Assembly: GCF_009674535.1 (NCBI RefSeq)
Contig: NZ_WKJK01000001.1
Location: 372,001-436,000, forward strand
Direction of reading: 5' to 3'
Length of the DNA stretch: 64,000 nucleotides
From: Duganella guangzhouensis
GTDB taxonomy: Bacteria > Pseudomonadota > Gammaproteobacteria > Burkholderiales > Burkholderiaceae_D
Of this stretch, positions 35,796-45,477 are shown in pieces. The stretch's first letter is position 1, and each line of letters opens with the position of its first letter. The position numbers were made by a program, and so were the translations under genes. The notes beneath the pieces were generated by a model. The model was not told the DNA's origin, searched no databases, and was given only the letters and a program-made list of their open reading frames with translations.

Positions 35796-36362
35796 ATGAA
35801 GGTCAGCAGAGAGCAGGTGGCGCTCAATCGCGAGCGCATCGTCGAGACGGCAGCGAAGCTGTTTCGGGAAAAGGGCTATGACGGCATAGGCGTGGCGGAC
35901 TTGATGAAAAGCGCCGGCCTGACGCATGGTGGTTTCTATGGTCACTTCGCTTCCAAGGAAGACCTGTTGGCGGAAGCGGCGGCGCACGCGCTGAATAAGT
36001 CGGTCGAGCGTTGGCAAGGCTATCTGGCTGCGGGGCGCGACACGGCGCTGGAGAAAATCAGCGACAGTTATCTGACCAGGCAGCATTGCGACCATCCGGA
36101 GAAGGGGTGCCCGGTGACGGCACTGGGCGCCGACATATCCCGCCTTGGCCCCAAGGCGCGCCGCTCTTTGACTGAAGGCGCCAGCGCCCAAGTCGATATT
36201 CTGGCGCAGCTGATGCCGGGCGAGGATGACGCCGAGCGGCGCAAGCAGGCACTGGCCAACTACGCCGCGATGGTCGGCGCCATCGTCCTCGCCCGCGCGC
36301 TGGATGACGAGGCGATGGCGGTGGACCTGCTGCAGGCGGTGAAGGACGCGTTGCCGGGCTGA
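35796..36362 (+). CDS. TetR/AcrR-family transcriptional regulator
   Basis: Protein of 188 residues. N-terminal DNA-binding domain NRERIVETAAKLFREKGYDG, then VADLMKSAGLTHGGFYGHFASKEDL, followed by a helical ligand-binding domain with a Cys-containing loop (HCDHPEKGCPVTALG). ATG 35796 follows GGAGG and is preferred to the in-frame ATG at 35763, which overlaps the operator. It likely represses the divergent thiolase gene and itself. Confidence 0.92.
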   Translation: MKVSREQVALNRERIVETAAKLFREKGYDGIGVADLMKSAGLTHGGFYGHFASKEDLLAEAAAHALNKSVERWQGYLAAGRDTALEKISDSYLTRQHCDHPEKGCPVTALGADISRLGPKARRSLTEGASAQVDILAQLMPGEDDAERRKQALANYAAMVGAIVLARALDDEAMAVDLLQAVKDALPG

Positions 36363-36479
36363 GTACCCATGGTCCGCCGCGCTGGCGGGTGTTCTAAATT
36401 CGTTTTTCGCATAAGCTTAGATCAAATTTGCATTAAGGATGGGCGCATCGTAAACTAGCGGTATTTTCTGTACCGTGGA

Positions 36480-38123
36480 ATGACAATGCTGCAATGGTTG
36501 AAGCACTACCGGCGTGAGCTGCTCGCTGGCGATATCAGCGCCGGGCTGGTGGTGGCGATGATGATGATCCCGCAGGGCATGGCGTATGCGCTGGTGGCCG
36601 GCCTGCCGCCGGTGGTCGGCATTTACGCCAGCATTGCGCCGCCCATCGTCTACGCGCTGTTCGGCAGCAGCATGACGCAGTCGGTCGGGCCGATGGCCAT
36701 CATTTCGCTGATGACGGCGGCGGTGGTGGGGCCGCTGGCGCCCGGTCAGCCTGGGTTGGCCGGCGTGCTGGCGGCGCAACTGGCGCTGATGTCGGGCGCG
36801 GTGCTGCTGCTGTGCGGCCTGCTGCGCATGGGCTTTCTGGCCAATTTCTTTTCGCGCCCGGTGATGAGCGGCTTCACCGTCGGCTCGGCGCTGGTGATCG
36901 CTTACGGTCAGTTGCCGATCCTGCTGGGCGGCCCGTTGCAGCAGTGGCATCTGCCTAGTGCCGCGCTGGGGCTGGGCGCTTTGCTGCTGCTGGTGTTGGC
37001 GCGGCTGTGGGGCGCGCCGTTGCTGCGGCGCTGCGGCCTGGGGCCGGCGGCGTCCGATATTGGCGCCAAGCTGGCGCCGATGCTGGTGGTGTTGGGTGGC
37101 ATCGCGCTGATGTCGCACACTGGCCTGGGGGCGATGGGCATCCACAGCACCGGCGCGGTGCCGGCCGGTCTGCCGCATCTGAACCTGGCTTCATCCAACG
37201 CGCACTGGCGCGCCTTGCTGCAGCCGGCGCTGCTGATCGGCTTTATCGTATTCCTGATGTCGATGTCCGGCGCGCAGGCGCTGGCGCTCAAGCGCAATGA
37301 AAAACTGGTCAGCAATCATGAGCTGATCGGGCTTGGTGCGGCCAATGTGGCCAGTGCGCTGTCGGGCGGCTTTCCGGTGACCGGCAGTTTGTCGCGCTCC
37401 GCCGTCAACTTCGCGGCCGGTGCCAATACCCCGCTGGCCAGCCTGATGACGGCGCTGCTGCTGGCTGGTGCGCTGCTGGCGCCGACCGGCTGGCTGGCGT
37501 TGTTGCCGTTGCCGGTGCTGGCGGCCACCATCGTGGTGGCGGTGCTGGGCATGCTGGAGATGGGCATCCTGCGCACCGCCTGGCAGTATGACCGCAGCGA
37601 CGCGCTGGCGTGGAGCGCCACCTGTCTCGGCGTGCTGGCGCTGGGCGTGGAGGCGGGCGTGATCGTGGGCGTGGCGCTGTCGATGGGCACCCTGATCTGG
37701 CGCGCCAGCCGGCCGCACATCGCGGTGCTGGGGCGGATCGCCGGCACCGAGCATTTCCGCAATATCGAACGCTATGCGGCCGAGACTCAGCCGGAGCTGC
37801 TGGTGTTGCGGGTCGATGCCAATCTGTTCTTCGGTAATGTGGAAGCGGTCAGCCAGCGCATCGAATGCGAGCTGGCCACGCACCAGAGCGCGCGCCACCT
37901 GGTGCTGGTGATGTCGGCGGTCAGCTCGATCGACACCACCGCGCTGATGGCGCTGTCGGAACTGAATCAGAGCCTGAAAGCGCGCGGCATCGGCCTGCAT
38001 CTGGCCGAGGTGAAAGGGCCGGTGATGGACCGGCTACGTAATAGTACGTTGTTGCAGCAGCTGCACGGCCAGCTGTTCCTCAGCACCGCCAACGCCTGCG
38101 ACCAGCTGCAACGCACCAAGTAG
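36480..38123 (+). CDS. SulP-family anion transporter with STAS domain
   Basis: Protein of 547 residues. About 10-12 hydrophobic segments carry SulP signatures (IPQGMAYALVAGLPPVVGIY; FPVTGSLSRSAVNFAAGANT). Residues from about 430 form a cytoplasmic STAS domain (LLVLRVDANLFFGNVEAV ... SSIDTTALMAL). SulP proteins move sulfate, bicarbonate, dicarboxylates or other anions; no carbonic anhydrase or sulfur gene is adjacent, so the substrate is open. It is monocistronic and followed by a palindrome. Confidence 0.93.
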   Translation: MTMLQWLKHYRRELLAGDISAGLVVAMMMIPQGMAYALVAGLPPVVGIYASIAPPIVYALFGSSMTQSVGPMAIISLMTAAVVGPLAPGQPGLAGVLAAQLALMSGAVLLLCGLLRMGFLANFFSRPVMSGFTVGSALVIAYGQLPILLGGPLQQWHLPSAALGLGALLLLVLARLWGAPLLRRCGLGPAASDIGAKLAPMLVVLGGIALMSHTGLGAMGIHSTGAVPAGLPHLNLASSNAHWRALLQPALLIGFIVFLMSMSGAQALALKRNEKLVSNHELIGLGAANVASALSGGFPVTGSLSRSAVNFAAGANTPLASLMTALLLAGALLAPTGWLALLPLPVLAATIVVAVLGMLEMGILRTAWQYDRSDALAWSATCLGVLALGVEAGVIVGVALSMGTLIWRASRPHIAVLGRIAGTEHFRNIERYAAETQPELLVLRVDANLFFGNVEAVSQRIECELATHQSARHLVLVMSAVSSIDTTALMALSELNQSLKARGIGLHLAEVKGPVMDRLRNSTLLQQLHGQLFLSTANACDQLQRTK

Positions 38124-38137
38124 AAATGTCCAGCTCG

Positions 38138-38170
38138 TGTCCACTTCGGGGTCTGACCCCGAAGTGGACA
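38138..38170. repeat. 15-bp perfect palindrome with GGGGTC...GACCCC core
   Basis: TGTCCACTTCGGGGT (38138-38152) is exactly reverse-complementary to 38156-38170, with CTG as loop. It follows the SulP stop by 14 bp. It shares the GGGGTC/GACCCC core with the outer arms of the repeat at 1820-1912, pointing to a dispersed palindromic family; it can also serve as a terminator stem, although no T-run follows. Confidence 0.75.
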
Positions 38171-38267
38171 TTGTTGCTTAGGCGCAAATTTGCGTGGACT
38201 TCGCGCCGGTTTGAACCTATGATCTAAGGCGTAGCACCGCAGATCAACTCCCAAAAATGGTTTTCCG

Positions 38268-40820
38268 ATGTTGGCCCGACTTGCCCGCCGTGCAGGAAAA
38301 GTATCTATCGCCGTCTTTGTCAGCGTTACGCTGACCGCCGTGGTAACGCTGGTGCTGATCACGTTTGCGCTGTATTTCTATCACGTGGAGCGCGCGCAGC
38401 GCTGGCAGCAGCTGCACAAGACGCTGGCCGACAGCGCCGAGGAACTGGCCGCCGCGGTGGCGCTGCCGGCCTGGAATTTCGACGAGACGCAGATCGTCAC
38501 CATCATGAAGAGCGGTTTGAGTAACCGCGATCTGTACGCCAGCGCGGTGGCGCCGGTGGCCAGCAATCATCCCTTTATCCTGACCCGCAATGAACAGGCG
38601 CAACTGGTGCCGGCCGAGCGTCTGCCGTCCGATCCGGAGCTGCTGTCCGAGCAGCGGCCGATTGTGGCCGGTGGCCAGAATATCGGCACCATCACCGTGT
38701 ATGCGTCGCCGGCGCTGTTGATCGAGCAGCTGCGTCAGCGCCTGTACACCATCGCCGGTTTGATTTTCGTGCTGGACGTGACGCTGGTGCTGAGTGTTTA
38801 TCTGCTGTTATGGCAGCTGATCCTGAAGCCGCTGACCAATATCGAGCGCTATGCTGCCAGCGTCAAGGCGGGCCAGAATCCGGGCGCCTCGCCGCCGCGC
38901 GACTGGTATAGCGGTGAGTTGAAAACGCTGAACGCGTCGATCCGTGAAATGGTGCGGCTGATGGAGAGCCGCTACGTGGCGATGCACGCCAGCGAGGAGC
39001 GGCTGCAAATCGCGTCCAGCGCGGCCGCGATCGGCATCTGGGACTGGAATATCGTCACCGGCCAGATGGTGTGGGATGAACAGATGTACCGCCTGCACGG
39101 CATGGAGGGCACCCGCCTGAACAACCCGTTCGACACCTGGCGCAAGATGGTGCACCCGGACGATGCCATTCCCACTGAAATGCTGCTGCAGCAGGCGCTG
39201 AACGGCACGGCGGAATTCGATATCGAGTTCCGCATCATCTGGGCCGATGGCACCATCCATTACATCAAGGCCGATGGCATGACCTTCCGCGATGCCGAGA
39301 GCCATGCGCTGCGCATGGTCGGCGTCAATTACGATGTCACGGCCAGCCGCACGGCGGAGCAGGAGCTGCGCCGGCACCGCATCCACCTGGAGGAGCTGGT
39401 GGCCGAGCGCACCAATGCGCTGTCGGTGGCGGTGCGCCAGGCGCAGGCGGCCAACCGCGCCAAGTCGACCTTCCTGGCCAATATGAGTCACGAGCTGCGT
39501 ACGCCGCTGAATTCGGTGATCGGCTTTTCGCGCCTGATGGCGGATTCGAAGAACATGCTGCCGGAAGAGAAGCGCAATCTGGCCATCATCCACCGCTCCG
39601 GCCAGCATCTGCTCACGCTGATTAACGATATTCTCGAACTGTCGAAGATCGAGGCCGGGCGCGCGGTGCTGCAGACCGAGGTGGTCAACCTCAACGACAT
39701 GCTGCAGGAAGTGATGGACATGGTCAGCATGCGCGCGGTGCAGACCGGCGTCGAGCTGGTGGTCGATCAGGTGGGCTTGCCGGCCAGCGCGCGCGTGGAC
39801 GGGACCAAGCTGCGCCAGGTGCTATTGAATCTGATGTCGAACGCGGTCAAGTTCAGCGCCCATGGCAAGGTGGTGCTGAAGGTGCGCGGCGCCGCGCGCA
39901 ACGGCCAGTGCGAGCTGAGTTTCGCGGTGATCGACAATGGCCCCGGCATTGCGGAAGAAGATCAGCAGCGCATCTTCGAACCCTTCATCCAGGCCGAGGG
40001 GCCCGGCGCGAAGGAGGGCACGGGTCTGGGCCTGACCATTTCGCGCGAATTCGTGCAACTGATGGGCGGCGCGCTGGCGCTGCAATCGGTGCCGGGCCAC
40101 GGCGCCACCTTCTCCTTCACGGTGGCGGTGCAGGTGGCCGACGAGGTGGAGGCGGCGGACGAGGATGAGGTGGTGGCGCTGAAAACCCAGCAGCGGCGCC
40201 GCATTCTGGTGGCCGACGATAACGCCGATGGCTGCACGCTGCTACAAAGCCTGCTCAAGCCGCTGGGCTTCGAGGTGGCGGTGGTGGGCGACGGCGTGCA
40301 GGCGCTGGCGATGGTGGATGTGTGGCAGCCGGACCTGGTGTTCATGGACTGGCGCATGCCGGCGCTGGACGGCATCAGCGCCACCCGTCAGATCCGCGCC
40401 CGCGCCGATGGTCCGCAGCCGCGCATCGTGATGCTGACGGCGTCCGCGTTTGAAGAGGAACGCCAGGAGGCGCTGAACGCCGGCGCCGATGAATTCATGC
40501 GCAAGCCGGTGGAACAGGAACTGTTGTATGCGCTGCTGGAGCGGCAGCTGGACCTGCAGTTCGTGCGGCGCCATCATGCCGCGCGCCAGTTGCCACTGTC
40601 GCCGCTGCAGGCGGCCGATTTGCGCACGCTGGACCCGGCGCTGCGGCGCGATCTGAAGACCGCCGTGCAGGAGCTGAATCTGGCGCGGGTGGCGCTGCTG
40701 CTGGAGCCACTGCCGGCCGAACTGGCGGCGCGCATTGAGCACATGCTGCAACTGCACCAGTATCCGCAACTGTGCGCGCTGCTGGACGACGCCGATACAG
40801 AATTGGAGCCGCAGGCATGA
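38268..40820 (+). CDS. Membrane hybrid histidine kinase, periplasmic sensor-PAS-HisKA-HATPase-REC
   Basis: Protein of 850 residues. Two membrane segments (about 14-36 and 158-182) enclose a periplasmic domain of about 120 residues. Then a HAMP-like linker, a PAS/PAC domain (about 243-365, GIWDWNIVTGQMVWDEQMYR), a coiled coil, HisKA with His408 (ANMSHELRTPLNSVIGF), HATPase (NLMSNAVKF, DNGPGI, GTGLGL), and a receiver with Asp694 (VFMDWRMPALDG) and KPV. The last 90 residues may be a remnant of an Hpt-like region but no His motif is clear. Next gene begins 55 bp downstream and is a probable phospho-partner. Confidence 0.92.
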   Translation: MLARLARRAGKVSIAVFVSVTLTAVVTLVLITFALYFYHVERAQRWQQLHKTLADSAEELAAAVALPAWNFDETQIVTIMKSGLSNRDLYASAVAPVASNHPFILTRNEQAQLVPAERLPSDPELLSEQRPIVAGGQNIGTITVYASPALLIEQLRQRLYTIAGLIFVLDVTLVLSVYLLLWQLILKPLTNIERYAASVKAGQNPGASPPRDWYSGELKTLNASIREMVRLMESRYVAMHASEERLQIASSAAAIGIWDWNIVTGQMVWDEQMYRLHGMEGTRLNNPFDTWRKMVHPDDAIPTEMLLQQALNGTAEFDIEFRIIWADGTIHYIKADGMTFRDAESHALRMVGVNYDVTASRTAEQELRRHRIHLEELVAERTNALSVAVRQAQAANRAKSTFLANMSHELRTPLNSVIGFSRLMADSKNMLPEEKRNLAIIHRSGQHLLTLINDILELSKIEAGRAVLQTEVVNLNDMLQEVMDMVSMRAVQTGVELVVDQVGLPASARVDGTKLRQVLLNLMSNAVKFSAHGKVVLKVRGAARNGQCELSFAVIDNGPGIAEEDQQRIFEPFIQAEGPGAKEGTGLGLTISREFVQLMGGALALQSVPGHGATFSFTVAVQVADEVEAADEDEVVALKTQQRRRILVADDNADGCTLLQSLLKPLGFEVAVVGDGVQALAMVDVWQPDLVFMDWRMPALDGISATRQIRARADGPQPRIVMLTASAFEEERQEALNAGADEFMRKPVEQELLYALLERQLDLQFVRRHHAARQLPLSPLQAADLRTLDPALRRDLKTAVQELNLARVALLLEPLPAELAARIEHMLQLHQYPQLCALLDDADTELEPQA

Positions 40821-40875
40821 CCGGTATATGATAGCGGTAGCCACCCATAGCCGCTGACCAGGCGAAAGAACTTTT

Positions 40876-43059
40876 ATGCACCGGGATTTGTCGGAACAAC
40901 ACACCAAGGGCGAAGTGCTGATCGTGGAAGACACGCCAGCCTCGCTCAAGCTGCTGAGCGACCTGCTGACCGAAGCCGGTTACTACGTGCGCCAGGCCCC
41001 CAACGGCGAACTGGCGCTATGGACCGCGCAATCGCGCCCGCCGGAACTGATCCTGCTCGACATACGCATGCCCGGCATGGATGGCTTTGAGGTGTGCCGG
41101 CGCCTGAAGGCGACGCCGGAACTGAGCCAGGTGCCGGTGATCTTCCTGTCGGCCCAACACGACACCGACGACAAGGTGCGCGGCTTTGAGCTGGGCGCGG
41201 TGGACTTCGTTGCCAAGCCATTCCAGGCCGAGGAAATCCTGGCCCGCACCGATGCCCACGTCAAGCTGGGGCGGGCGCAGAAGGCGCTGGCCGAGGAGCG
41301 CGCGTTGCTGGAGGAACGCGTGGCCGAGCGCACCGCGGAGCTGGCGCGCGAAGTGGAACAGCGCCGTGCCAACGAGGAGTTCCTGCGGTTGGCAAGTCAA
41401 GTGTTCGAGGCGACCCAGGACGCGATCGTGGTCACCGACGTCAATGGCCATATCGTGGCCACCAATCCGGCCTTCACGCAGATTTCTGGCTACAGCGCGG
41501 ACGAGGTGCTGGGGCAGAACGTGGGCCTGCTGCATGCCGGCGAGGCCGATGCCGGCTCGTTCGAGGCGATGGTGAACTCGGTGGCCAAGACCGGCCACTG
41601 GTCGGGTGAGATTCTGGCGCGCCGCAAGAATGGCGACATCTATCCCGGTCTGCTCAGCGCCTCGCTGGTGCGCGACGAGCAGGGCCAGGTGATCAACCAT
41701 GTGGCGGTGTTCATGGATATCACCGAACGCAAGGCCGAGCAGCATCTGATTGATTTCCTGTCCAATCACGACGCGCTGACCGGCCTGCCCAACCGCATGC
41801 TGGCGCGCGAGCGTTTTGCGCAGACCTTGGCCACGGCGCGCCGCGAAGGACGCTGCGTGGCGGTGATGTGCCTGGACCTGGACCGCTTCAAGAGCATCAA
41901 CGATTCGTATGGTCACCATATCGGCGACAAGGCGTTGCAGGTGGTGTCCACTTACCTGACCGAGACGGTGCGCGAGGGCGATACCGTGACGCGCCAGGGC
42001 GGCGACGAATTCCAGATCATCATCGCCGACGATACGCAGCTGAGCGCCACGCTGGCGCTGGCGCAGCAGATTCTGTCCGGGCTGCGCAAGGAGCTGGTGA
42101 TCGACGGCCAGCAGATCACGGTCACCTCCAGCATCGGCATCGCGGTCAGCCTGACCGATGGCGACAGCTTCGATGAACTGGTGCGCAATGCCGATACGGC
42201 GCTGTTCCGCGCCAAGGAGATCGGCCGCGACAACTACGCCTTCTTCACCGAGCGCATGGACGCCGAGATCCGCGACAAGCTGGCGATCCAGAGCCAGCTG
42301 CGCGGCGCCATCGCGCGCGACGAGTTCGAGGTGCATTATCAGCCGCAGGTGTGCTTGAAGACCGGCGCCATGGTCGGCGCCGAGGCGCTGCTGCGCTGGG
42401 ATAACCCGGTGCTGGGCAAGGTGCCGCCGAACCGCTTCATCCCGCTGGCGGAGGAGTATGGGTTGGTCAATCTGATCGGCGAGTGGGTGCTGGAGAGCGT
42501 GTGCGCGCAGATGAAGGTGTGGCACGACCAGGGTCTGGGCAAGATCAAGGTGGCGGTCAACCTGGCCGCCGCGCAGTTTGCCAACGATGCCACCGTGCCG
42601 TACGTGGAAAGCACGCTGCGCAAGTTCGGCGTGGCGGCCGAGTACCTGGGGCTGGAAATCACCGAGAGCACGGTGATGGGCGATCCGAACAAGGCGGTGG
42701 CGGCGCTGCGGCGCTTGAAGGACATTGGCGTCAGCATCTCGCTGGACGATTTCGGCACCGGTTATTCAAGCCTGAGCTATCTGAAACGCTTCCCGATCGA
42801 CGTGCTGAAAATCGACAAATCGTTCGTCGACGACGTCACTACCAACAGCGCCGACGCGGCAATCGCGTTGTCGGTCATCTCGCTGGCACACAATTTGAAT
42901 ATGCGAGTGATCGCGGAAGGCGTGGAGACGCGCGAACAGGTGCGCTTCCTGACCGACCGCGGTTGCGATGAGATGCAGGGCTATTATTTCAGCCGGCCGC
43001 TCAACGCCGATGGCTTTACCGCGCTGCTGCGCGAACGCCGCAATTTGTTGGACATGTAA
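40876..43059 (+). CDS. Receiver-PAS-GGDEF-EAL cyclic-di-GMP protein
   Basis: Protein of 727 residues. Receiver with Asp62 (LILLDIRMPGMDGF, KPF switch), coiled linker, PAS (about 172-285), GGDEF domain with intact GGDEF (375-379) and an REGD inhibitory site (366-369), and EAL domain with intact EALLRW (503-507) plus DDFGTGYSSL. Both catalytic sites look competent, so it may switch between making and degrading cyclic di-GMP under control of phosphorylation by the hybrid kinase encoded just upstream. Confidence 0.94.
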   Translation: MHRDLSEQHTKGEVLIVEDTPASLKLLSDLLTEAGYYVRQAPNGELALWTAQSRPPELILLDIRMPGMDGFEVCRRLKATPELSQVPVIFLSAQHDTDDKVRGFELGAVDFVAKPFQAEEILARTDAHVKLGRAQKALAEERALLEERVAERTAELAREVEQRRANEEFLRLASQVFEATQDAIVVTDVNGHIVATNPAFTQISGYSADEVLGQNVGLLHAGEADAGSFEAMVNSVAKTGHWSGEILARRKNGDIYPGLLSASLVRDEQGQVINHVAVFMDITERKAEQHLIDFLSNHDALTGLPNRMLARERFAQTLATARREGRCVAVMCLDLDRFKSINDSYGHHIGDKALQVVSTYLTETVREGDTVTRQGGDEFQIIIADDTQLSATLALAQQILSGLRKELVIDGQQITVTSSIGIAVSLTDGDSFDELVRNADTALFRAKEIGRDNYAFFTERMDAEIRDKLAIQSQLRGAIARDEFEVHYQPQVCLKTGAMVGAEALLRWDNPVLGKVPPNRFIPLAEEYGLVNLIGEWVLESVCAQMKVWHDQGLGKIKVAVNLAAAQFANDATVPYVESTLRKFGVAAEYLGLEITESTVMGDPNKAVAALRRLKDIGVSISLDDFGTGYSSLSYLKRFPIDVLKIDKSFVDDVTTNSADAAIALSVISLAHNLNMRVIAEGVETREQVRFLTDRGCDEMQGYYFSRPLNADGFTALLRERRNLLDM

Positions 43060-43081
43060 TCAACCTTCCACCCGGAGTTTT

Positions 43082-44854
43082 ATGGATAAGAAAATCACCA
43101 CCGCGATTGCCGGTGCATGTATGTTGTTGTGTTTGAGCGCCGCCAACGCGGCGCCGGCAATCAAGGCGGGACCGGCGGATGCCCAATTTAAGGCAGTTTA
43201 TGCACAAGAATGGAAATGGCGCACCAGTCAGAAGCAGGAAGATGGCGAGGATGATGACGATAGCGGCGTGTCGCCGTCGCTGCCGCGCATCGATGTCGCC
43301 ACCCAGAACAAGCGCCTGGCCTATTGGCAGGGCGTGATGAAAAAGCTGGACGGCATCAAGGAGTCCAGCTTGTCGGCGCCGGAGCGCATCAACTACCAGG
43401 TGTACAAGGCGCAGATCGCGGCCTTTATCGCCGCCCAGCAGTTCAAGGAGTATGAAAAGCCGCTGAACGCCGATACCGCGTTCTGGTCGAATATGGCCGG
43501 CACCGCGCGCCGCCCGATGACCACCGAGGCGCAATTTCGCGACTACATCAAGCAGATGAGCGATGTGCCGCGTTACTTCAACGACGAAATCGTCAATATG
43601 CGCGCTGGCATGGCGCGTGGCTTCACGCCGCCGAAGGTGACGCTGGTCGGCCGCGATTCGTCGATCACCTCGGTGAGCGATGCCAAGACGGCGCAGGATA
43701 CCGTGTTCTACCTGCCGTTCAAGAGCATGCCGGCGAATATTCCCGCCGCCAAGCAGGAAGAGCTGCGCGCCGCTGGCGTGAAGGCGATCGAGACGTCGGT
43801 GATCCCGGCCCACAAGGCGCTGCTGAAGTTCATGCGCGAGGAATACGTGCCGGCGGCGCGTGAAGACCTGGCGGCCTCCAATCTGCCGGATGGCAAAGCC
43901 TACTACCAGTCGAAGATCGTCGAATTCACCACCACCAATCTGAGCGCGGACCAGATCCACCAGATCGGCATCGACGAAATGGCCAAGATCCGCAACGAGA
44001 TGCTGGACGTGATGAAGCAAGTGAAGTTCGAGGGCGATCTGCCGGCCTTCCTGACCTTCCTGCGCACCGATCCGCAGTTCTACGCCAAGACCCCGGACGA
44101 GCTGCTGATGCGCTCTGCCTGGGTGGCCAAGAAGTTCGACGGCAAAGTGGGCCAGTACTTCGGTTATCTGCCACGTCGCCGCTTCGCGGTGATTCCGGTG
44201 CCGGACGATCAGGCGCCGTTCTACACCTCGGGCCGTGGCGGTCCTGGGGTTTATCTGGTCAACACCTACAACCTGCCATCGCGCGCGCTGTACAGCATGC
44301 CGGCGTTGACGCTGCATGAATCGGCGCCGGGCCACGCGTTCCAGATGCCGGTGGCGCTGGAGCAGAAGGGCCGTCCGCCATTCCGCAATGCCTACATCTC
44401 GGCTTATGGCGAGGGTTGGGCGCTGTATTGCGAGCGTCTGGGCGCGGAGATGGGCATGTACGAAACGCCGTATGAAGTGTTTGGCATGCTGAGTTATCAG
44501 GCATGGCGCGCTTCGCGTCTGGTGGTCGATACCGGCATTCACGCCAAAGGCTGGACCCGCAAACAGGCGCAGGACTACCTGAAGGCGAATACCGCGCTGT
44601 CCGAGCACGAGATCGAGACGGAAGTGGACCGCTATATTTCGTGGCCGGGCCAGGCGCTGTCCTACTACTTGGGCGAGATGAGCATCATCAACGCGCGCAA
44701 GAAAGCGGAGAAAGCGCTGGGTCAGAAGTTTGACATCCGCGCCTTCCACGACACCGTGCTGCAACTGGGTTCGGTGCCGCTGCCGGTGCTGGAAGCGCGT
44801 ATCGATCTGTTCATCGCGGAGGGCGGCAAGAGCCCTTATCCCGACCTGCAGTAA
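43082..44854 (+). CDS. Secreted DUF885-family protein (M32-like metallopeptidase)
   Basis: Protein of 590 residues with a signal peptide (cleavage near SAANA, residue 23). DUF885 landmarks are the zinc motif LHESAPGHAFQ and, about 25 residues later, YGEGWALYCERLGAEMGMY with the third ligand/helper Glu. Known relatives are periplasmic carboxypeptidase-like proteins of uncertain substrate. ATG 43082 has a GGAG site. It is 22 bp after the cyclic-di-GMP gene on the same strand. Confidence 0.9.
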   Translation: MDKKITTAIAGACMLLCLSAANAAPAIKAGPADAQFKAVYAQEWKWRTSQKQEDGEDDDDSGVSPSLPRIDVATQNKRLAYWQGVMKKLDGIKESSLSAPERINYQVYKAQIAAFIAAQQFKEYEKPLNADTAFWSNMAGTARRPMTTEAQFRDYIKQMSDVPRYFNDEIVNMRAGMARGFTPPKVTLVGRDSSITSVSDAKTAQDTVFYLPFKSMPANIPAAKQEELRAAGVKAIETSVIPAHKALLKFMREEYVPAAREDLAASNLPDGKAYYQSKIVEFTTTNLSADQIHQIGIDEMAKIRNEMLDVMKQVKFEGDLPAFLTFLRTDPQFYAKTPDELLMRSAWVAKKFDGKVGQYFGYLPRRRFAVIPVPDDQAPFYTSGRGGPGVYLVNTYNLPSRALYSMPALTLHESAPGHAFQMPVALEQKGRPPFRNAYISAYGEGWALYCERLGAEMGMYETPYEVFGMLSYQAWRASRLVVDTGIHAKGWTRKQAQDYLKANTALSEHEIETEVDRYISWPGQALSYYLGEMSIINARKKAEKALGQKFDIRAFHDTVLQLGSVPLPVLEARIDLFIAEGGKSPYPDLQ

Positions 44855-44859
44855 TCACA

Positions 44860-44879
44860 CCCGGCCTTATTTGGCCGGG
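44860..44879. terminator. Stem-loop between convergent genes, overlapping a stop codon
   Basis: CCCGGCC (44860-44866) pairs with GGCCGGG (44873-44879) around TTATTT, which includes the minus-strand stop at 44867-44869. A short gap (12 bp) separates the two genes, so this stem may end both transcripts; no T-run is present. Confidence 0.45.
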
Positions 44880-45301
44880 GCGACGGCTGGACCAACGTCC
44901 ATGCCGTCATAGAAAACGCCGTACCGTTCGGCGACCGCGTAGAACTCCTGATCGCGGTCGTCGAGCGAGGCCGGTGTATGTGTCTCGACTTTTTCCACAT
45001 GCAGAACCAGTTTGTCCTGTTGTGCATTGATGCCGACCGTGCCGTATCCTTTGCCATTCAGTTCGGCCGCCAGTTGCTCCAGCTTCTTGCGATCCTGACC
45101 ATCGAAAAAATAACCCCATAGCAGAGGACCATCCACCTTCCACGGAGCGTTCTTGCGCATGTTCGAGAACATCGTATCGATCTGGGTACGGCCGATGTGA
45201 GCGCGCTCCTGCGCGTGTGCGAGGTGCACGAGGCCCGTGGCGGTAAGCAGGCATGCCGCGATGGCGATGCGCTTGAGAGAGATTGGATATGCAGACTTCA
45301 C
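44867..45301 (-). CDS. Exported RraB-like (RNase E inhibitor fold) protein
   Basis: Protein of 144 residues. A signal peptide (MKSAYPISLKRIAIAACLLT..., cleavage near AHA, residue 30) precedes a domain with the RraB pattern: MFSNMRKNAPWKVDGPLLWG, YFFDGQDRKKLEQLAAEL, GYGTVGI. Classical RraB is cytoplasmic and binds RNase E; an export signal makes that role unlikely here, so the fold may have another task in the periplasm. No Cys or catalytic site is evident. It is convergent with the DUF885 gene. Confidence 0.7.
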   Translation of the reverse strand: MKSAYPISLKRIAIAACLLTATGLVHLAHAQERAHIGRTQIDTMFSNMRKNAPWKVDGPLLWGYFFDGQDRKKLEQLAAELNGKGYGTVGINAQQDKLVLHVEKVETHTPASLDDRDQEFYAVAERYGVFYDGMDVGPAVAPAK

Positions 45302-45477
45302 CGGCTTGATTCCTGTTCATTGAGACGTCGCAGCCATTATTGCATCCGCCTGTGCGCGAGACGGACAATTTACTTCGCTTTGCACCCTGATGAACGCACC
45401 CGCAGTGACAAAGTGAGCATTTCTGGAGAGAATCGTTAAGTAAAATACTATTACTTCGAAACCCTCCGGATGATGCT

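Noticed and set aside
43016-44764. 582-codon minus-strand frame opposite the DUF885 gene
   Set aside because: Codon-bias shadow; the DUF885 protein with signal peptide and zinc motif explains the region.
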